From NCBI GenBank assembly GCA_023429825.1, contig JAEZDC010000032.1, forward strand, positions 27,625 through 91,624: 64,000 nucleotides of DNA, written 5' to 3'. Below the pieces are notes generated by a model that did not search any database, had not been told where the DNA came from, and saw only the letters and a program-made list of their open reading frames with translations. The position numbers and the translations under genes are program-made. How positions within the stretch are numbered: position 1 is the first letter of the stretch; each line of letters starts with the position of its first letter. This stretch comes from Bacteroidota bacterium (lineage in GTDB: Bacteria > Bacteroidota > Bacteroidia > Chitinophagales > Chitinophagaceae). This document shows, in pieces, positions 1 to 8,752 of the stretch.

Positions 1-1
1 A

Positions 2-490
2 TTGCCCAGTGTGTGGATCAGCCGAACAATCAAAGAAATATATCCCAATATTTTTGACTGGCTGAACATACAGGATGTGAACCGTAATGTGATCTTCATC
101 GTAATGTCCATCGTTGCCATTATCAACCTCATAACCTGTTTGATCATTTTAGTTTTAGAAAGAACAAGAATGATCGGGATATTGAAAGCCGTGGGCAGTA
201 AAGAATGGACCATCCAAAGAATCTTTCTGTATCATGCCACTATCATCAGTGCTATAGGTATTGTGCTGGGTTTTATTGTAGGTGTAGGTATTTGTTTATT
301 ACAACAAGCAACAGGGTTTATCAGTTTAGATGAAACAGCCTACTACGTGACGACTGCACCGGTAGATATTATCTGGTGGCAGGTATTTGCTGTTTGCGGA
401 GCAACTTTATTGGTTTGTTTCCTTTCATTAGCAATACCTACCCTAATTGTCAGAAGCATTCGCCCTGTAAAAGCCATTCAATTCAGGTAG
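2..490 (+). CDS. FtsX-like ABC transporter permease, C-terminal part
   Basis: This is the 3' end of a gene that starts before the window; the reading frame is open from base 2. The visible 162 residues contain three or four hydrophobic segments and the pattern typical of the last FtsX domain: a membrane segment, then the cytoplasmic stretch ERTRMIGILKAVGS, then further membrane segments, ending in IRPVKAIQFR. Permeases of the LolC/LolE/MacB group end this way and work with an ATPase in the inner membrane, often for lipoprotein release or export. The partner ATPase is not in the window, so the exact transporter cannot be named. Confidence 0.85.
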   Translation: MPSVWISRTIKEIYPNIFDWLNIQDVNRNVIFIVMSIVAIINLITCLIILVLERTRMIGILKAVGSKEWTIQRIFLYHATIISAIGIVLGFIVGVGICLLQQATGFISLDETAYYVTTAPVDIIWWQVFAVCGATLLVCFLSLAIPTLIVRSIRPVKAIQFR

Positions 491-552
491 GTATCTTAAT
501 TATGTTATTAGCTTGAAATGCTTAATTTTCGCTTTCATTCCTCTCTTGCCAA

Positions 553-1587
553 ATGAAATTCGAAGCTGTTACTATAAAAGATATTGCAAAAGCGCTGGGT
601 TTATCTACCTCAACAGTGTCAAGAGCATTGAGAGATAGCTACGAGATAAGCCCGGAGACCAAAAAAATGGTATTGGAATGTGCAGAGAAACTGAACTACC
701 GCCCCAATCCTATTGCTTTAAGTCTTAAAGAAAGAAAGACGCGTTCCATCGGTGTAGTGGTTTGCGAAATAGCGAATGCATTTTTCAGCCAGATCATTGG
801 TGGAATTGAAAAAGTAGCGTACGACAGAGGGTATAATATCATCATATCGCAGAGCAATGAATCGTACGATAGAGAAGTACTCGATATTCAGAATCTTTCC
901 TCCCGTGCAATAGATGGTTTGTTGATCTCAGTATCTACGGAAACATCTGACTTTACGCATATCAAACAAATACATGACAAAGGATTGCCGATCGTATTGT
1001 TTGATAGGGTGACATCTGAACTGCGGACACATACGGTTATCGTTGATAATTTCAAAGGCGCTTACGAAGCAACGGAACACCTCATCAATAACGGATACAA
1101 ACGAATTGCAGCGATTAGTAATTCTGAATTTTTATCGATCAGCAGCGAAAGGCTTGCTGGTTACAAAGAAGCCCTGGCTGCGAATGGCATCAAGCCCGAC
1201 AATCAATATATCAAGCATTGCTTTTACGGGGGAATGGTTTTTTCCGAAATAGAAGAGGTCATTAACCAGCTTATGATCCTGAATGAAAAACCAGATGCAA
1301 TCATCACTTTAAGCGATAAGCTTACGACAGGTTGTCTAAAAACTTTCAAGAGAAGAGGTTTGAAAGTGCCTGATGATATTGCTATCGTTGGTTTTTCCAA
1401 TTCCGACCTTGCTGAATTAACAGATCCACCGCTTACCGTAGTTCGCCAGCCTGCTTATGAGATGGGCATGGCAGCAACAGAACTTTTGTTACAGCTCATC
1501 CAGAGTAAAAGGCCAGTCACTGATTTTGAAAAAAGAATATTAACCCCGGAATTCATCACCAGGGAATCAGGATCAAGAAAGCTGTAA
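553..1587 (+). CDS. LacI/GalR-family transcriptional regulator
   Basis: A 344-residue protein of normal length for the family. Residues 5-60 form the LacI helix-turn-helix and hinge helix (VTIKDIAKALGLSTSTVSRAL, then NYRPNPIALSLK), and the rest is a periplasmic-binding-protein-like effector domain starting at TRSIGVVVCEIANAFF and containing the dimerisation and ligand core (VDNFKGAYEATEHLI, VPDDIAIVGFSNSDLAELTDPPLTVV, split here for length). Such proteins usually repress carbohydrate genes. No sugar operon adjoins it: the upstream gene is a permease and the downstream operon makes arginine, so its target is unknown. It ends about 95 bases before the arginine promoter. Confidence 0.93.
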   Translation: MKFEAVTIKDIAKALGLSTSTVSRALRDSYEISPETKKMVLECAEKLNYRPNPIALSLKERKTRSIGVVVCEIANAFFSQIIGGIEKVAYDRGYNIIISQSNESYDREVLDIQNLSSRAIDGLLISVSTETSDFTHIKQIHDKGLPIVLFDRVTSELRTHTVIVDNFKGAYEATEHLINNGYKRIAAISNSEFLSISSERLAGYKEALAANGIKPDNQYIKHCFYGGMVFSEIEEVINQLMILNEKPDAIITLSDKLTTGCLKTFKRRGLKVPDDIAIVGFSNSDLAELTDPPLTVVRQPAYEMGMAATELLLQLIQSKRPVTDFEKRILTPEFITRESGSRKL

Positions 1588-1681
1588 TGATTATCGTATT
1601 GAGTATGCCAGAATAACATATATAGCGGTTTTTTTTAGGATACTTTTAATCACGAAGCGTGTTACTTTATTTTCAATTCTG

Positions 1682-1689
1682 TACATTTG
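1682..1689 (+). promoter_or_regulatory. Putative -7 element of the arginine operon
   Basis: TACATTTG matches the Bacteroidota -7 consensus TAnnTTTG. No clear TTTG -33 box lies 19-21 bases upstream, only T-rich sequence with TTAC. If used, transcription would start near base 1696 and leave a leader of about 90-150 bases containing the hairpin at 1751-1786. Confidence 0.45.
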
Positions 1690-1750
1690 CCCTGATGAAA
1701 TCAATAGCATTCTATATCACGTCTCATTATCATTCACCCCGACGTGGATG

Positions 1751-1786
1751 CTGATAGGACGAGCCATTGACCGCGGCCCCTATCAG
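1751..1786 (+). promoter_or_regulatory. Leader hairpin before the arginine operon
   Basis: CTGATAGG (1751-1758) and CCTATCAG (1779-1786) form a perfect 8-bp stem. Inside it, GCC and GGC can extend the pairing across a small internal loop, leaving a GC-rich apex. It lies just before the first arginine gene and overlaps a possible GTG start at 1786. There is no U-tract, so it is not an ordinary terminator. A role in translation control or attenuation is inference only. Confidence 0.4.
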
Positions 1787-1848
1787 TGAAACTCCCCGGA
1801 ATTTCATCTACCTGGATTGGTTCTCCCTTACAATTTTATCTTGACATC

Positions 1849-2553
1849 GTGGACAATCAAATTATTATCAGGGTTGCAACCCCTGCTGATAAACAATATT
1901 CTACCATCATTACAGACGAAATGGAAGCTTCAGCAAAGGCCCGTGGAACCGGTATTGCTAAAAGATCTCCTGCATATGTCTCGCAAAAGATCGATGAGGG
2001 CAAAGCTGTGATCGCTCTTACCGAAGACGCTACCTGGGTAGGCTTTTGCTATATAGAAACATGGGGTCATGGTGAATATGTGGCGAACTCCGGTCTCATT
2101 GTCTCTCCTGCATTCAGAAAAAGCGGTGTAGCCAAAGCCATTAAGCAAAAGATATTTCAACTGAGCAGGGAGAAATTTCCTGAGTCAAAAATATTTGGGT
2201 TAACTACAGGACTTGCCGTAATGAAGATCAACAGTGATCTCGGATACGAGCCAGTTACTTATTCTGAACTTACTCAGGATGAAGCTTTCTGGGCAGGTTG
2301 CAGGAGTTGTGTGAATTTCGATATTCTCATCAGCAAGGACAAAAAAAATTGCCTTTGCACAGCAATGTTATTCGATCCGAAAGATCATTACCAGCCGGAA
2401 GAAACCAAAGAGCATTTTTCGAATAAGAAAAAAGTATATGAACGATTACTGCGATTGAAGCAGAATAAATTCCTGAACAGGTTGTTGAGGAAGGAAAAGA
2501 AACCCAATCGCAGGAATAAGTCGTCTTTGCTTAGTTATTTATTCAACTTATAA
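1849..2553 (+). CDS. GNAT-family N-acyltransferase at the head of the arginine operon
   Basis: About 234 residues. The acetyl-CoA-binding region of the GNAT fold is recognisable (VANSGLIVSPAFRKSGVAKA, then IKQKIFQLSREKFP), followed by a cysteine-bearing stretch (CRSCVNFDIL, KKNCLCTAMLFDP) and a strongly basic C-terminal tail. It sits 9 bases before argG. No argA or argJ is present, and the operon uses an acylornithine carbamoyltransferase, so the likely role is making the N-acylglutamate that starts the pathway; this is inference from context. The frame is also open from a GTG at 1786, but those 21 extra residues overlap the leader hairpin and do not resemble a GNAT start, so GTG 1849 is preferred. 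The start is uncertain. Confidence 0.75.
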   Translation: MDNQIIIRVATPADKQYSTIITDEMEASAKARGTGIAKRSPAYVSQKIDEGKAVIALTEDATWVGFCYIETWGHGEYVANSGLIVSPAFRKSGVAKAIKQKIFQLSREKFPESKIFGLTTGLAVMKINSDLGYEPVTYSELTQDEAFWAGCRSCVNFDILISKDKKNCLCTAMLFDPKDHYQPEETKEHFSNKKKVYERLLRLKQNKFLNRLLRKEKKPNRRNKSSLLSYLFNL

Positions 2554-2562
2554 ACAGTAAGA

Positions 2563-3762
2563 ATGAAAGTTGTTTTAGGTTTTAGTGGTGGACTAGATAC
2601 CTCCTATTGCGCTAAATACCTCTCTGAGGAAAAAGGTTATGAAGTCCATAGCATCATTGTAAATACAGGTGGATTTACCAATGATGAGTTACAGCAAATA
2701 GAACAGCATGCATACAAACTTGGAGTAAAGTCTCATACAGCAATTGATGCAGTAGAAAATTATTATGAGAGAATCATCAAATATCTCATTTATGGGAATG
2801 TTTTAAAGAACAACACCTACCCGCTTAGTGTTAGTGCTGAACGTCTGGTACAGGCACTACATATCGCAGAACATGCAAAACAATTGAATGCAGATGCGGT
2901 TGTACATGGTAGTACCGGTGCGGGAAACGACCAGGTACGTTTTGATATGATCTTTCATATCATGGTGCCAGGTATTGATATCATCACGCCGATCAGGGAT
3001 ATGAAACTGAGCCGTGAGGAGGAAATAGAATACCTGAAGAGTAAAGGCGTGGAGATGAATTTTGAAAAAGCAGCTTACTCTATCAATAAAGGTTTATGGG
3101 GAACAAGTGTAGGTGGAAGAGAAACGCTTTCATCTAAAGGACTTCTACCCGAAAGTGCATGGCCCATACAGGCAACAAAAACAAAAGAAGAAGAAGTTAA
3201 GCTGAGCTTTGTAAGAGGTGAATTGAAAGCAGTGAATGATAAACAATTTGATCATCCTGCTGAGGCAATTCAATTTTTGGCCTCTATTGCAGCACCATTC
3301 GGTATTGGAAGAGATATACACGTTGGTGATACTATCATTGGCATAAAAGGAAGAGTTGGGTTTGAAGCTGCAGCACCAATGATCATTATTAAAGCACATC
3401 ATGCATTGGAAAAACATGTACTCACCAAGTGGCAATTGAACTGGAAAGATCAGTTAGCACAGTTCTACGGTAACTGGTTACATGAAGGACAGATCCTTGA
3501 TCCGATCATGAGAGATATTGAATCTTTTCTTAAGAGCAGCCAGCAAAATGTAACAGGTGATGTCTTTGTACAGCTTGTTTCTTATCGTTTTCAAATAATC
3601 GGAATTGAATCACCCTATGACCTGATGAACAGTAAGTTTGGTAAATATGGTGAAATGAACAGCGGATGGAGCGGACAGGATGTAAGAGGATTCAGTAAGA
3701 TCTTCGGAAACCAAACAGCCATCTTTCACCAGGTAAAAGCCTCTGCAGATGGAAAAAATTAA
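2563..3762 (+). CDS. argG: Argininosuccinate synthase
   Basis: Joins citrulline and aspartate using ATP to give argininosuccinate, the next-to-last step to arginine, in the cytoplasm. The 399-residue protein has the N-type ATP pyrophosphatase P-loop FSGGLDTS at residues 7-14, the substrate-binding stretch VHGSTGAGNDQVRFD, and SINKGLWGTSVGGRE, all typical of ArgG. Length is normal. Its last 14 bases overlap the start of argC in another frame, which indicates translational coupling within the operon. The second gene of the cluster. Confidence 0.97.
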   Translation: MKVVLGFSGGLDTSYCAKYLSEEKGYEVHSIIVNTGGFTNDELQQIEQHAYKLGVKSHTAIDAVENYYERIIKYLIYGNVLKNNTYPLSVSAERLVQALHIAEHAKQLNADAVVHGSTGAGNDQVRFDMIFHIMVPGIDIITPIRDMKLSREEEIEYLKSKGVEMNFEKAAYSINKGLWGTSVGGRETLSSKGLLPESAWPIQATKTKEEEVKLSFVRGELKAVNDKQFDHPAEAIQFLASIAAPFGIGRDIHVGDTIIGIKGRVGFEAAAPMIIIKAHHALEKHVLTKWQLNWKDQLAQFYGNWLHEGQILDPIMRDIESFLKSSQQNVTGDVFVQLVSYRFQIIGIESPYDLMNSKFGKYGEMNSGWSGQDVRGFSKIFGNQTAIFHQVKASADGKN

Positions 3763-4726
3763 AGTCGGCATAATCGGGGGAGCTGGTTATACCGGTGGCG
3801 AATTGATACGATTATTGATTCATCACCCGTATACATCTATCTCTTTTATTCATAGCAGAAGTAATGCAGGTGAATTTATTTCATCTGTACATACAGATCT
3901 CATCGGGGAAACAGATCTCAAATTCGCAGCAAATATTTCCGATGTCATTGATGTATTGTTTTTATGTGTAGGCCATGGTGAAGCAAAAAAATTCCTGGAA
4001 GGAAACGCATTTCCCGGAGCAGTGAAGATCATTGATCTGTCGCAGGACTTTAGGCTGAATGTAAACTCATCTTTTAATAGCAGGAATTTCGTTTACGGTT
4101 TACCTGAATTGAATAAACAACAAATTCAATCTGCAGATTCAATTGCAAACCCCGGATGTTTTGCTACAGCTATTCAACTGGGATTATTACCATTAGCAAA
4201 AGCAGGATTAATAAATGAAGTATACACAACAGGCATCACGGGTTCAACCGGTGCAGGACAAAGCTTATCAGTTACTTCCCACTTCAGCTGGAGAGCGAAC
4301 AATATACAGGCATACAAAACCCTAATGCATCAACATTTGGGAGAGATCAATCAATCATTGTCCCAATTAGGCGCTGTTGATGCTGATATTAATTTCGTAC
4401 CATGGAGAGGTGATTTTGCAAGAGGGATTTTTATCAGCTCTACCATCAAGTCCGATAGATCTTTGGAAGAACTAACCAGCCTATATAAAAAGTTCTATAC
4501 CGATACTCCTTTTACAATTGTAAGTAATACTCCTATTCATTTAAAGCAGGTGGTGAACACGAACAAATGTGTGATCCAGTTAGAAAAAGCAGAAAATAGA
4601 TTAGTCATACACTCAGCGATTGACAATTTATTGAAAGGAGCTTCCGGACAGGCAGTACAGAATATGAACTTAATGTTCGGTTTAGATGAAACAGCAGGTC
4701 TTCACTTAAAACCCCTTGCATTCTGA
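3749..4726 (+). CDS. argC: N-acetyl-gamma-glutamyl-phosphate reductase
   Basis: Reduces the acylglutamyl phosphate made by ArgB to the semialdehyde using NADPH. The 325-residue protein starts with the Rossmann motif VGIIGGAGYTGGELIRLL, and the catalytic cysteine lies at residue 137 in IANPGCFATA, followed by GITGSTGAGQSLS. The start overlaps the end of argG by 14 bases, and the stop TGA shares one base with the ATG of argD. In this organism the acyl group could be acetyl or succinyl; the sequence does not settle which. Confidence 0.96.
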   Translation: MEKIKVGIIGGAGYTGGELIRLLIHHPYTSISFIHSRSNAGEFISSVHTDLIGETDLKFAANISDVIDVLFLCVGHGEAKKFLEGNAFPGAVKIIDLSQDFRLNVNSSFNSRNFVYGLPELNKQQIQSADSIANPGCFATAIQLGLLPLAKAGLINEVYTTGITGSTGAGQSLSVTSHFSWRANNIQAYKTLMHQHLGEINQSLSQLGAVDADINFVPWRGDFARGIFISSTIKSDRSLEELTSLYKKFYTDTPFTIVSNTPIHLKQVVNTNKCVIQLEKAENRLVIHSAIDNLLKGASGQAVQNMNLMFGLDETAGLHLKPLAF

Positions 4727-5907
4727 TGAGCATGTTTGATGTATACCCAATCCACGATATCAATATCGTGAAAGCAAAAGGTTCCAATGTTTGGGATGAT
4801 AAAGGTGTTGAGTACCTGGATATGTATGGCGGCCATGCAGTCATAAGCATTGGTCACACACATCCGCATTGGGTGAAGCGAATAGAAGATCAACTGCACC
4901 GTATTGCGTTTTATTCCAACTCTGTAAGAATCCCCATTCAGCAACAACTTGCTGAAAAGCTAGAACAACTCAGTGGCAAAAAAGATTATCAACTTTTTTT
5001 AGTGAATAGCGGAGCTGAAGCAAATGAGAATGCATTGAAACTAGCCTCATTTGTAACAGGCAGAAAAAAGATCGTTGCTTTCAGTAAATCTTTTCACGGC
5101 AGAACTTCTCTTGCAGTGGCAGCAACCGATAATCCATCTATCGTTGCTCCTGTTAACGCTACTGATAATATTATATTCCTCCCTTATAATGATGAAGCTG
5201 CATTGCAAGACTATTTTGATGCAAATGGCGATCAAGTTGCTGCAATTATCATCGAAGTAATACAGGGTGTTGGTGGCATTACCTGCGCTGCCAATTCCTT
5301 TATACAACAATTAAGAACTTTGTGTGATAAACATGGTGCTTTACTTATAGCAGACGAAGTGCAATGTGGCTACGGCAGAACCGGAAAGTTCTTTGCCATG
5401 GATGAAGCAGGTGTTAATGCGGATATTTATTCCATGGCAAAAGGCATGGGTAACGGATTCCCGATCGGTGGCATTTTGATCGCACCGCATATCCAGGGAA
5501 AGCATGGAATGCTGGGCACTACCTTCGGTGGTAATCACCTGGCATGTGCTGCTGCATTAGCTGTATTAGAAGTGATAGAACAGGAGCAATTATTAAAAAA
5601 CGTAACTGAAACAGGGAATTATTTATTTGAACAATTGAATACAATTGACGAAATACAAAACGTAAGAGGTCGTGGATTAATGATTGGCTTTGATCTGCCT
5701 GCTGAATTGAAAGATGTAAGAAAAGCTTTGTTGAACGACCATAAGATCTTTACAGGAGAAGCAAAACCAAATGTCGTTCGTTTATTGCCTGCTTTGAATT
5801 TCACAAAAGAAGATGCGTTAATATTTGTGAATGCGTTTAAGAGTGTGATCAAAAAGCTGAGTAGCGTTCAGAATGTAGAAGTGAGTGACACAACAAAAGT
5901 ATCATAG
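4726..5907 (+). CDS. argD: Acylornithine aminotransferase
   Basis: PLP-dependent class III aminotransferase that converts acylglutamate semialdehyde to acylornithine with glutamate as donor. In the 393 residues I see the cofactor-binding NSGAEANENALKLA, the IADEVQCGYGRTG stretch and the Schiff-base lysine at about residue 239 in YSMAKGMGNGFPIGG. The start ATG shares a base with the argC stop; the second Met two codons on is an alternative. A 34-base gap separates it from the next gene, the widest inside the operon. Confidence 0.95.
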   Translation: MSMFDVYPIHDINIVKAKGSNVWDDKGVEYLDMYGGHAVISIGHTHPHWVKRIEDQLHRIAFYSNSVRIPIQQQLAEKLEQLSGKKDYQLFLVNSGAEANENALKLASFVTGRKKIVAFSKSFHGRTSLAVAATDNPSIVAPVNATDNIIFLPYNDEAALQDYFDANGDQVAAIIIEVIQGVGGITCAANSFIQQLRTLCDKHGALLIADEVQCGYGRTGKFFAMDEAGVNADIYSMAKGMGNGFPIGGILIAPHIQGKHGMLGTTFGGNHLACAAALAVLEVIEQEQLLKNVTETGNYLFEQLNTIDEIQNVRGRGLMIGFDLPAELKDVRKALLNDHKIFTGEAKPNVVRLLPALNFTKEDALIFVNAFKSVIKKLSSVQNVEVSDTTKVS

Positions 5908-5941
5908 TAATTCAACTGTTTGTCTCATAAAATAATAATCA

Positions 5942-6895
5942 TTGAAGCATTTCATTTCTGTTAATGATGTTAATGACATCAATGCGGTTGTAAAAAAGGC
6001 ATTGGCATATAAAGCTGATCCCTTCGCTGATAAAACACTTGGACAGAACAAGCGTATAGGATGTTTGTTTTTAAACCCGAGCATGCGAACAAGATTGAGC
6101 ACACAGATCGCTGCACAGAATTTAGGAATGGAAACAATTGTGTTTAATGTAGGCAGTGAAGGATGGTCGCTAGAGTTTGAAGAAGATGTGATCATGAATG
6201 GAACTTCTGTGGAGCATGTAAAAGATGCAGCGCCTATCATGGGTAAATATTTTGATATTCTTGCTATAAGGACTTTTCCATCGCTGAAGAACAGGGACGA
6301 AGATTACAGCGAGTTCTTCATTAACCAGTTTATCAAATACGCCGGCATTCCGGTAGTAAGTTTAGAGAGTGCAACATTGCATCCATTGCAAAGCTTAACC
6401 GATATCATCACTATACAGGAAACTTTTAAAGAAAAAAGAAAACCAAAGATCGTGTTGAGTTGGGCGCCACATGTAAAACCATTACCGCAATGCGTAGCCA
6501 ACAGCTTTGCACAGTGGGTAAATGCATGGGGCGAAGCGGAATTTGTGATCGCTCATCCTGTGAAATATGATTTAGCTGAACACTTCATTCATGGGGCAAC
6601 GATCACTCACAACCAGGATGAAGCATTGAAGAATGCAGACTATGTGTATGTTAAGAATTGGAGCAGTTATAATGATTACGGAAAGATATTATCCAATGAT
6701 GCAAGCTGGATGTTGACGAATGATAAACTTTCTCTCACCAACGATGCTAAGGTGATGCACTGCTTACCTGTAAGGAGAAATGTAGAGCTAAGTGATGCCA
6801 TACTTGACGGCCCTAATAGCATTGTAACGCAGGAAGCTGCCAACAGGGTGTGGGCAGCGCAGGCGGTGTTATCAGAAATATTGAAAGCAAACTGA
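5942..6895 (+). CDS. argF': Acylornithine carbamoyltransferase (ArgF'-type)
   Basis: A 317-residue transcarbamylase. The carbamoyl-phosphate motif is at residues 46-51 as PSMRTR rather than the STRTR of ordinary OTCases, and the family signatures SLESATLHPLQSLTDI and MHCLPVRRNVELSDAI are present. This combination is known for the N-acetyl- and N-succinyl-ornithine carbamoyltransferases of Xanthomonas and Bacteroides fragilis, which act on acylated ornithine. The presence of an ArgE-like deacylase in the same operon agrees. The start is a TTG, since no ATG lies close upstream in frame. Acetyl versus succinyl specificity is unresolved. Confidence 0.92.
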   Translation: MKHFISVNDVNDINAVVKKALAYKADPFADKTLGQNKRIGCLFLNPSMRTRLSTQIAAQNLGMETIVFNVGSEGWSLEFEEDVIMNGTSVEHVKDAAPIMGKYFDILAIRTFPSLKNRDEDYSEFFINQFIKYAGIPVVSLESATLHPLQSLTDIITIQETFKEKRKPKIVLSWAPHVKPLPQCVANSFAQWVNAWGEAEFVIAHPVKYDLAEHFIHGATITHNQDEALKNADYVYVKNWSSYNDYGKILSNDASWMLTNDKLSLTNDAKVMHCLPVRRNVELSDAILDGPNSIVTQEAANRVWAAQAVLSEILKAN

Positions 6896-6899
6896 ATTA

Positions 6900-7682
6900 A
6901 TGGAGCAGTTGCATGTAATAAAGATCGGCGGAAATGTTATAGACGATGAAACAAGGCTTTCATCCTTTCTACAATTGCTTACTACAGTTGCAGGCAAAAA
7001 AATATTAGTGCATGGCGGAGGAAAACTCGCTACGAGAGTAGCAGAGCAATTGAATATTCCACAGCAGATGATCGAGGGGAGACGGATCACAGATGCGGAA
7101 ACCCTCAAGATCGTTTCGATGGTGTATGCAGGTTACATCAACAAGAATATTGTAGCAGATTTGCAAAAAAATGGGTGCAATGCAATTGGATTAAGTGGTG
7201 CAGATGGAAACGCGATCCTAGCACATAAAAGAAAACACGAGCAGATCGATTACGGATTTGTTGGAGATGTGGATGAAGTGAACCACACATTGTTCACTGA
7301 TCTTTTAACTACAGGATTGACCCCCGTAATATGTTCCATCTCGCATGACAGGCAAGGAACTTTATTGAATACGAATGCCGACACCATTGCTCAGGAAATC
7401 GCTAAAGCAATGATCGGCTCATACAATGTTTCACTTATCTATTGTTTTGAGAAGGACGGTGTATTGCGTAATATGAATGATAAAAGCAGTGTCATTTCTT
7501 CAATTAATGCTGAACAATTCGGGCTATTGAAAGAGGAGAATGCTATCTATGCAGGCATGCTTCCAAAATTGGAAAACGCTTTTGCAGCATTGAATGCAGG
7601 TGTGAAAAAAGTTGTTATAGGGAAAGCAGAGAAGCTAGGTGGACTAATCGATGGTAATCACGGAACTACCCTTGTGAAATGA
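6900..7682 (+). CDS. argB: Acetylglutamate kinase
   Basis: Phosphorylates the gamma-carboxyl of N-acylglutamate, the usual feedback point of the pathway. The 260-residue amino-acid-kinase-fold protein begins with VIKIGGNVIDD and has the glycine loop LVHGGGKLATRVAEQL and the nucleotide-binding region NTNADTIAQEIAKAM. It lacks the N-terminal helix extension seen in arginine-inhibited hexameric kinases, which suggests a short, possibly arginine-insensitive form; this point is inference from length. Four bases separate it from argF', and its stop overlaps the argE start (ATGA). Confidence 0.95.
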   Translation: MEQLHVIKIGGNVIDDETRLSSFLQLLTTVAGKKILVHGGGKLATRVAEQLNIPQQMIEGRRITDAETLKIVSMVYAGYINKNIVADLQKNGCNAIGLSGADGNAILAHKRKHEQIDYGFVGDVDEVNHTLFTDLLTTGLTPVICSISHDRQGTLLNTNADTIAQEIAKAMIGSYNVSLIYCFEKDGVLRNMNDKSSVISSINAEQFGLLKEENAIYAGMLPKLENAFAALNAGVKKVVIGKAEKLGGLIDGNHGTTLVK

Positions 7683-8752
7683 GTGATAAAAAAACATATG
7701 ATCTCCAACAATCAGCTTTACAATTACTGAAACAGTTGATTGCAATTCCCTCCTATAGCAAAGAAGAAGATAAAACTGCTGATGTAATATTTTCTTTTTT
7801 AGAAACGCATGATGTAAAAGCTAACAGGCATTTAAATAATGTATGGGCTACCAACAAGTTTTTTGATACAGCAAAGCCTACCATTTTATTGAACTCTCAC
7901 CACGATACCGTTAAACCTAACAAAGGATATTCACTCGATCCATTTAACCCAATTGAAAAAGACGGAAAACTGTATGGGCTGGGCAGTAATGATGCCGGTG
8001 CATCTTTAGTAAGTTTGGTAGTAACTTTTCTTCACTTCCACGATGAAAGCAATCTGAAATACAATCTTATACTTGGTGCCACTGCAGAAGAAGAAATATC
8101 AGGAGTAAATGGGATTGAATCATTACTTCCACACCTGCCCCCTATTCAATTTGGAATTGTGGGTGAACCCACCCGGATGCAAATGGCGATTGCTGAAAGA
8201 GGACTAATGGTGCTTGATTGTGTGGCAAAAGGTAAAGCAGGTCATGCTGCAAGAGATGAAGGCGAAAATGCATTGTATAAAGCAATAGAAGACATTAATA
8301 CCTTACAGAATACCAGGTTCGAAAAAGAAAGCGAACTACTGGGTAAAATAACCTGCACTGTAACTGTGATAGAAACCGAAAATAAAGCACACAACGTAGT
8401 TCCGGGTGAATGCAGGTTTGTAGCAGATGTGCGGGTGAATGAACTGTATTCATTAGAAGAAATACTGGAAATCATCAGCACTAAACTGAATAGTACAGTG
8501 ACACCGCGAAGCATGAGGATGCGTTCTACTGGCATTCCGTTAGATCACCCGATCGTACAGGCAGGCCTCCGCATGAGTAAAACATACTACGGCTCCCCTA
8601 CTACTTCAGATAAAGCGTTGATGCCATTCCCTTCATTGAAGATCGGGCCGGGAGATTCTGCGAGAAGTCATACTGCAGATGAGTTTGTGTATCTTGATGA
8701 GATCAACATTGGCATAGAAGATTACATCGAACTATTAAATAGTGTATTATGA
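7679..8752 (+). CDS. M20-family acylornithine/acylcitrulline deacylase (ArgE-like)
   Basis: A 357-residue zinc aminoacylase. Metal-binding residues are visible as H74-x-D76 (SHHDTVKP), D105 (GLGSNDAGAS) and the catalytic/metal glutamates 137-139 (ATAEEEISG), followed by a dimerisation domain containing GKAGHAARDEGENA. ArgE and DapE are close relatives; the operon position, overlapping both argB and argH by 4 bases, argues for a role in arginine synthesis. With an ArgF'-type transcarbamylase upstream, the natural substrate is probably N-acylcitrulline rather than acylornithine. The acyl group is not determined. Confidence 0.9.
   Translation: MSDKKTYDLQQSALQLLKQLIAIPSYSKEEDKTADVIFSFLETHDVKANRHLNNVWATNKFFDTAKPTILLNSHHDTVKPNKGYSLDPFNPIEKDGKLYGLGSNDAGASLVSLVVTFLHFHDESNLKYNLILGATAEEEISGVNGIESLLPHLPPIQFGIVGEPTRMQMAIAERGLMVLDCVAKGKAGHAARDEGENALYKAIEDINTLQNTRFEKESELLGKITCTVTVIETENKAHNVVPGECRFVADVRVNELYSLEEILEIISTKLNSTVTPRSMRMRSTGIPLDHPIVQAGLRMSKTYYGSPTTSDKALMPFPSLKIGPGDSARSHTADEFVYLDEINIGIEDYIELLNSVL

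Noticed and set aside
1692..1792. CUGAUGA and GAAAC segments that resemble a hammerhead ribozyme core
   Set aside because: The intervening sequence does not form the required stem II between the two segments, and no stem I/III pairing was found.
1786..1848. Longer N-terminus of the GNAT protein from GTG 1786
   Set aside because: The 21 extra residues look nothing like a GNAT start and their first codon lies inside the leader hairpin; kept only as an alternative.
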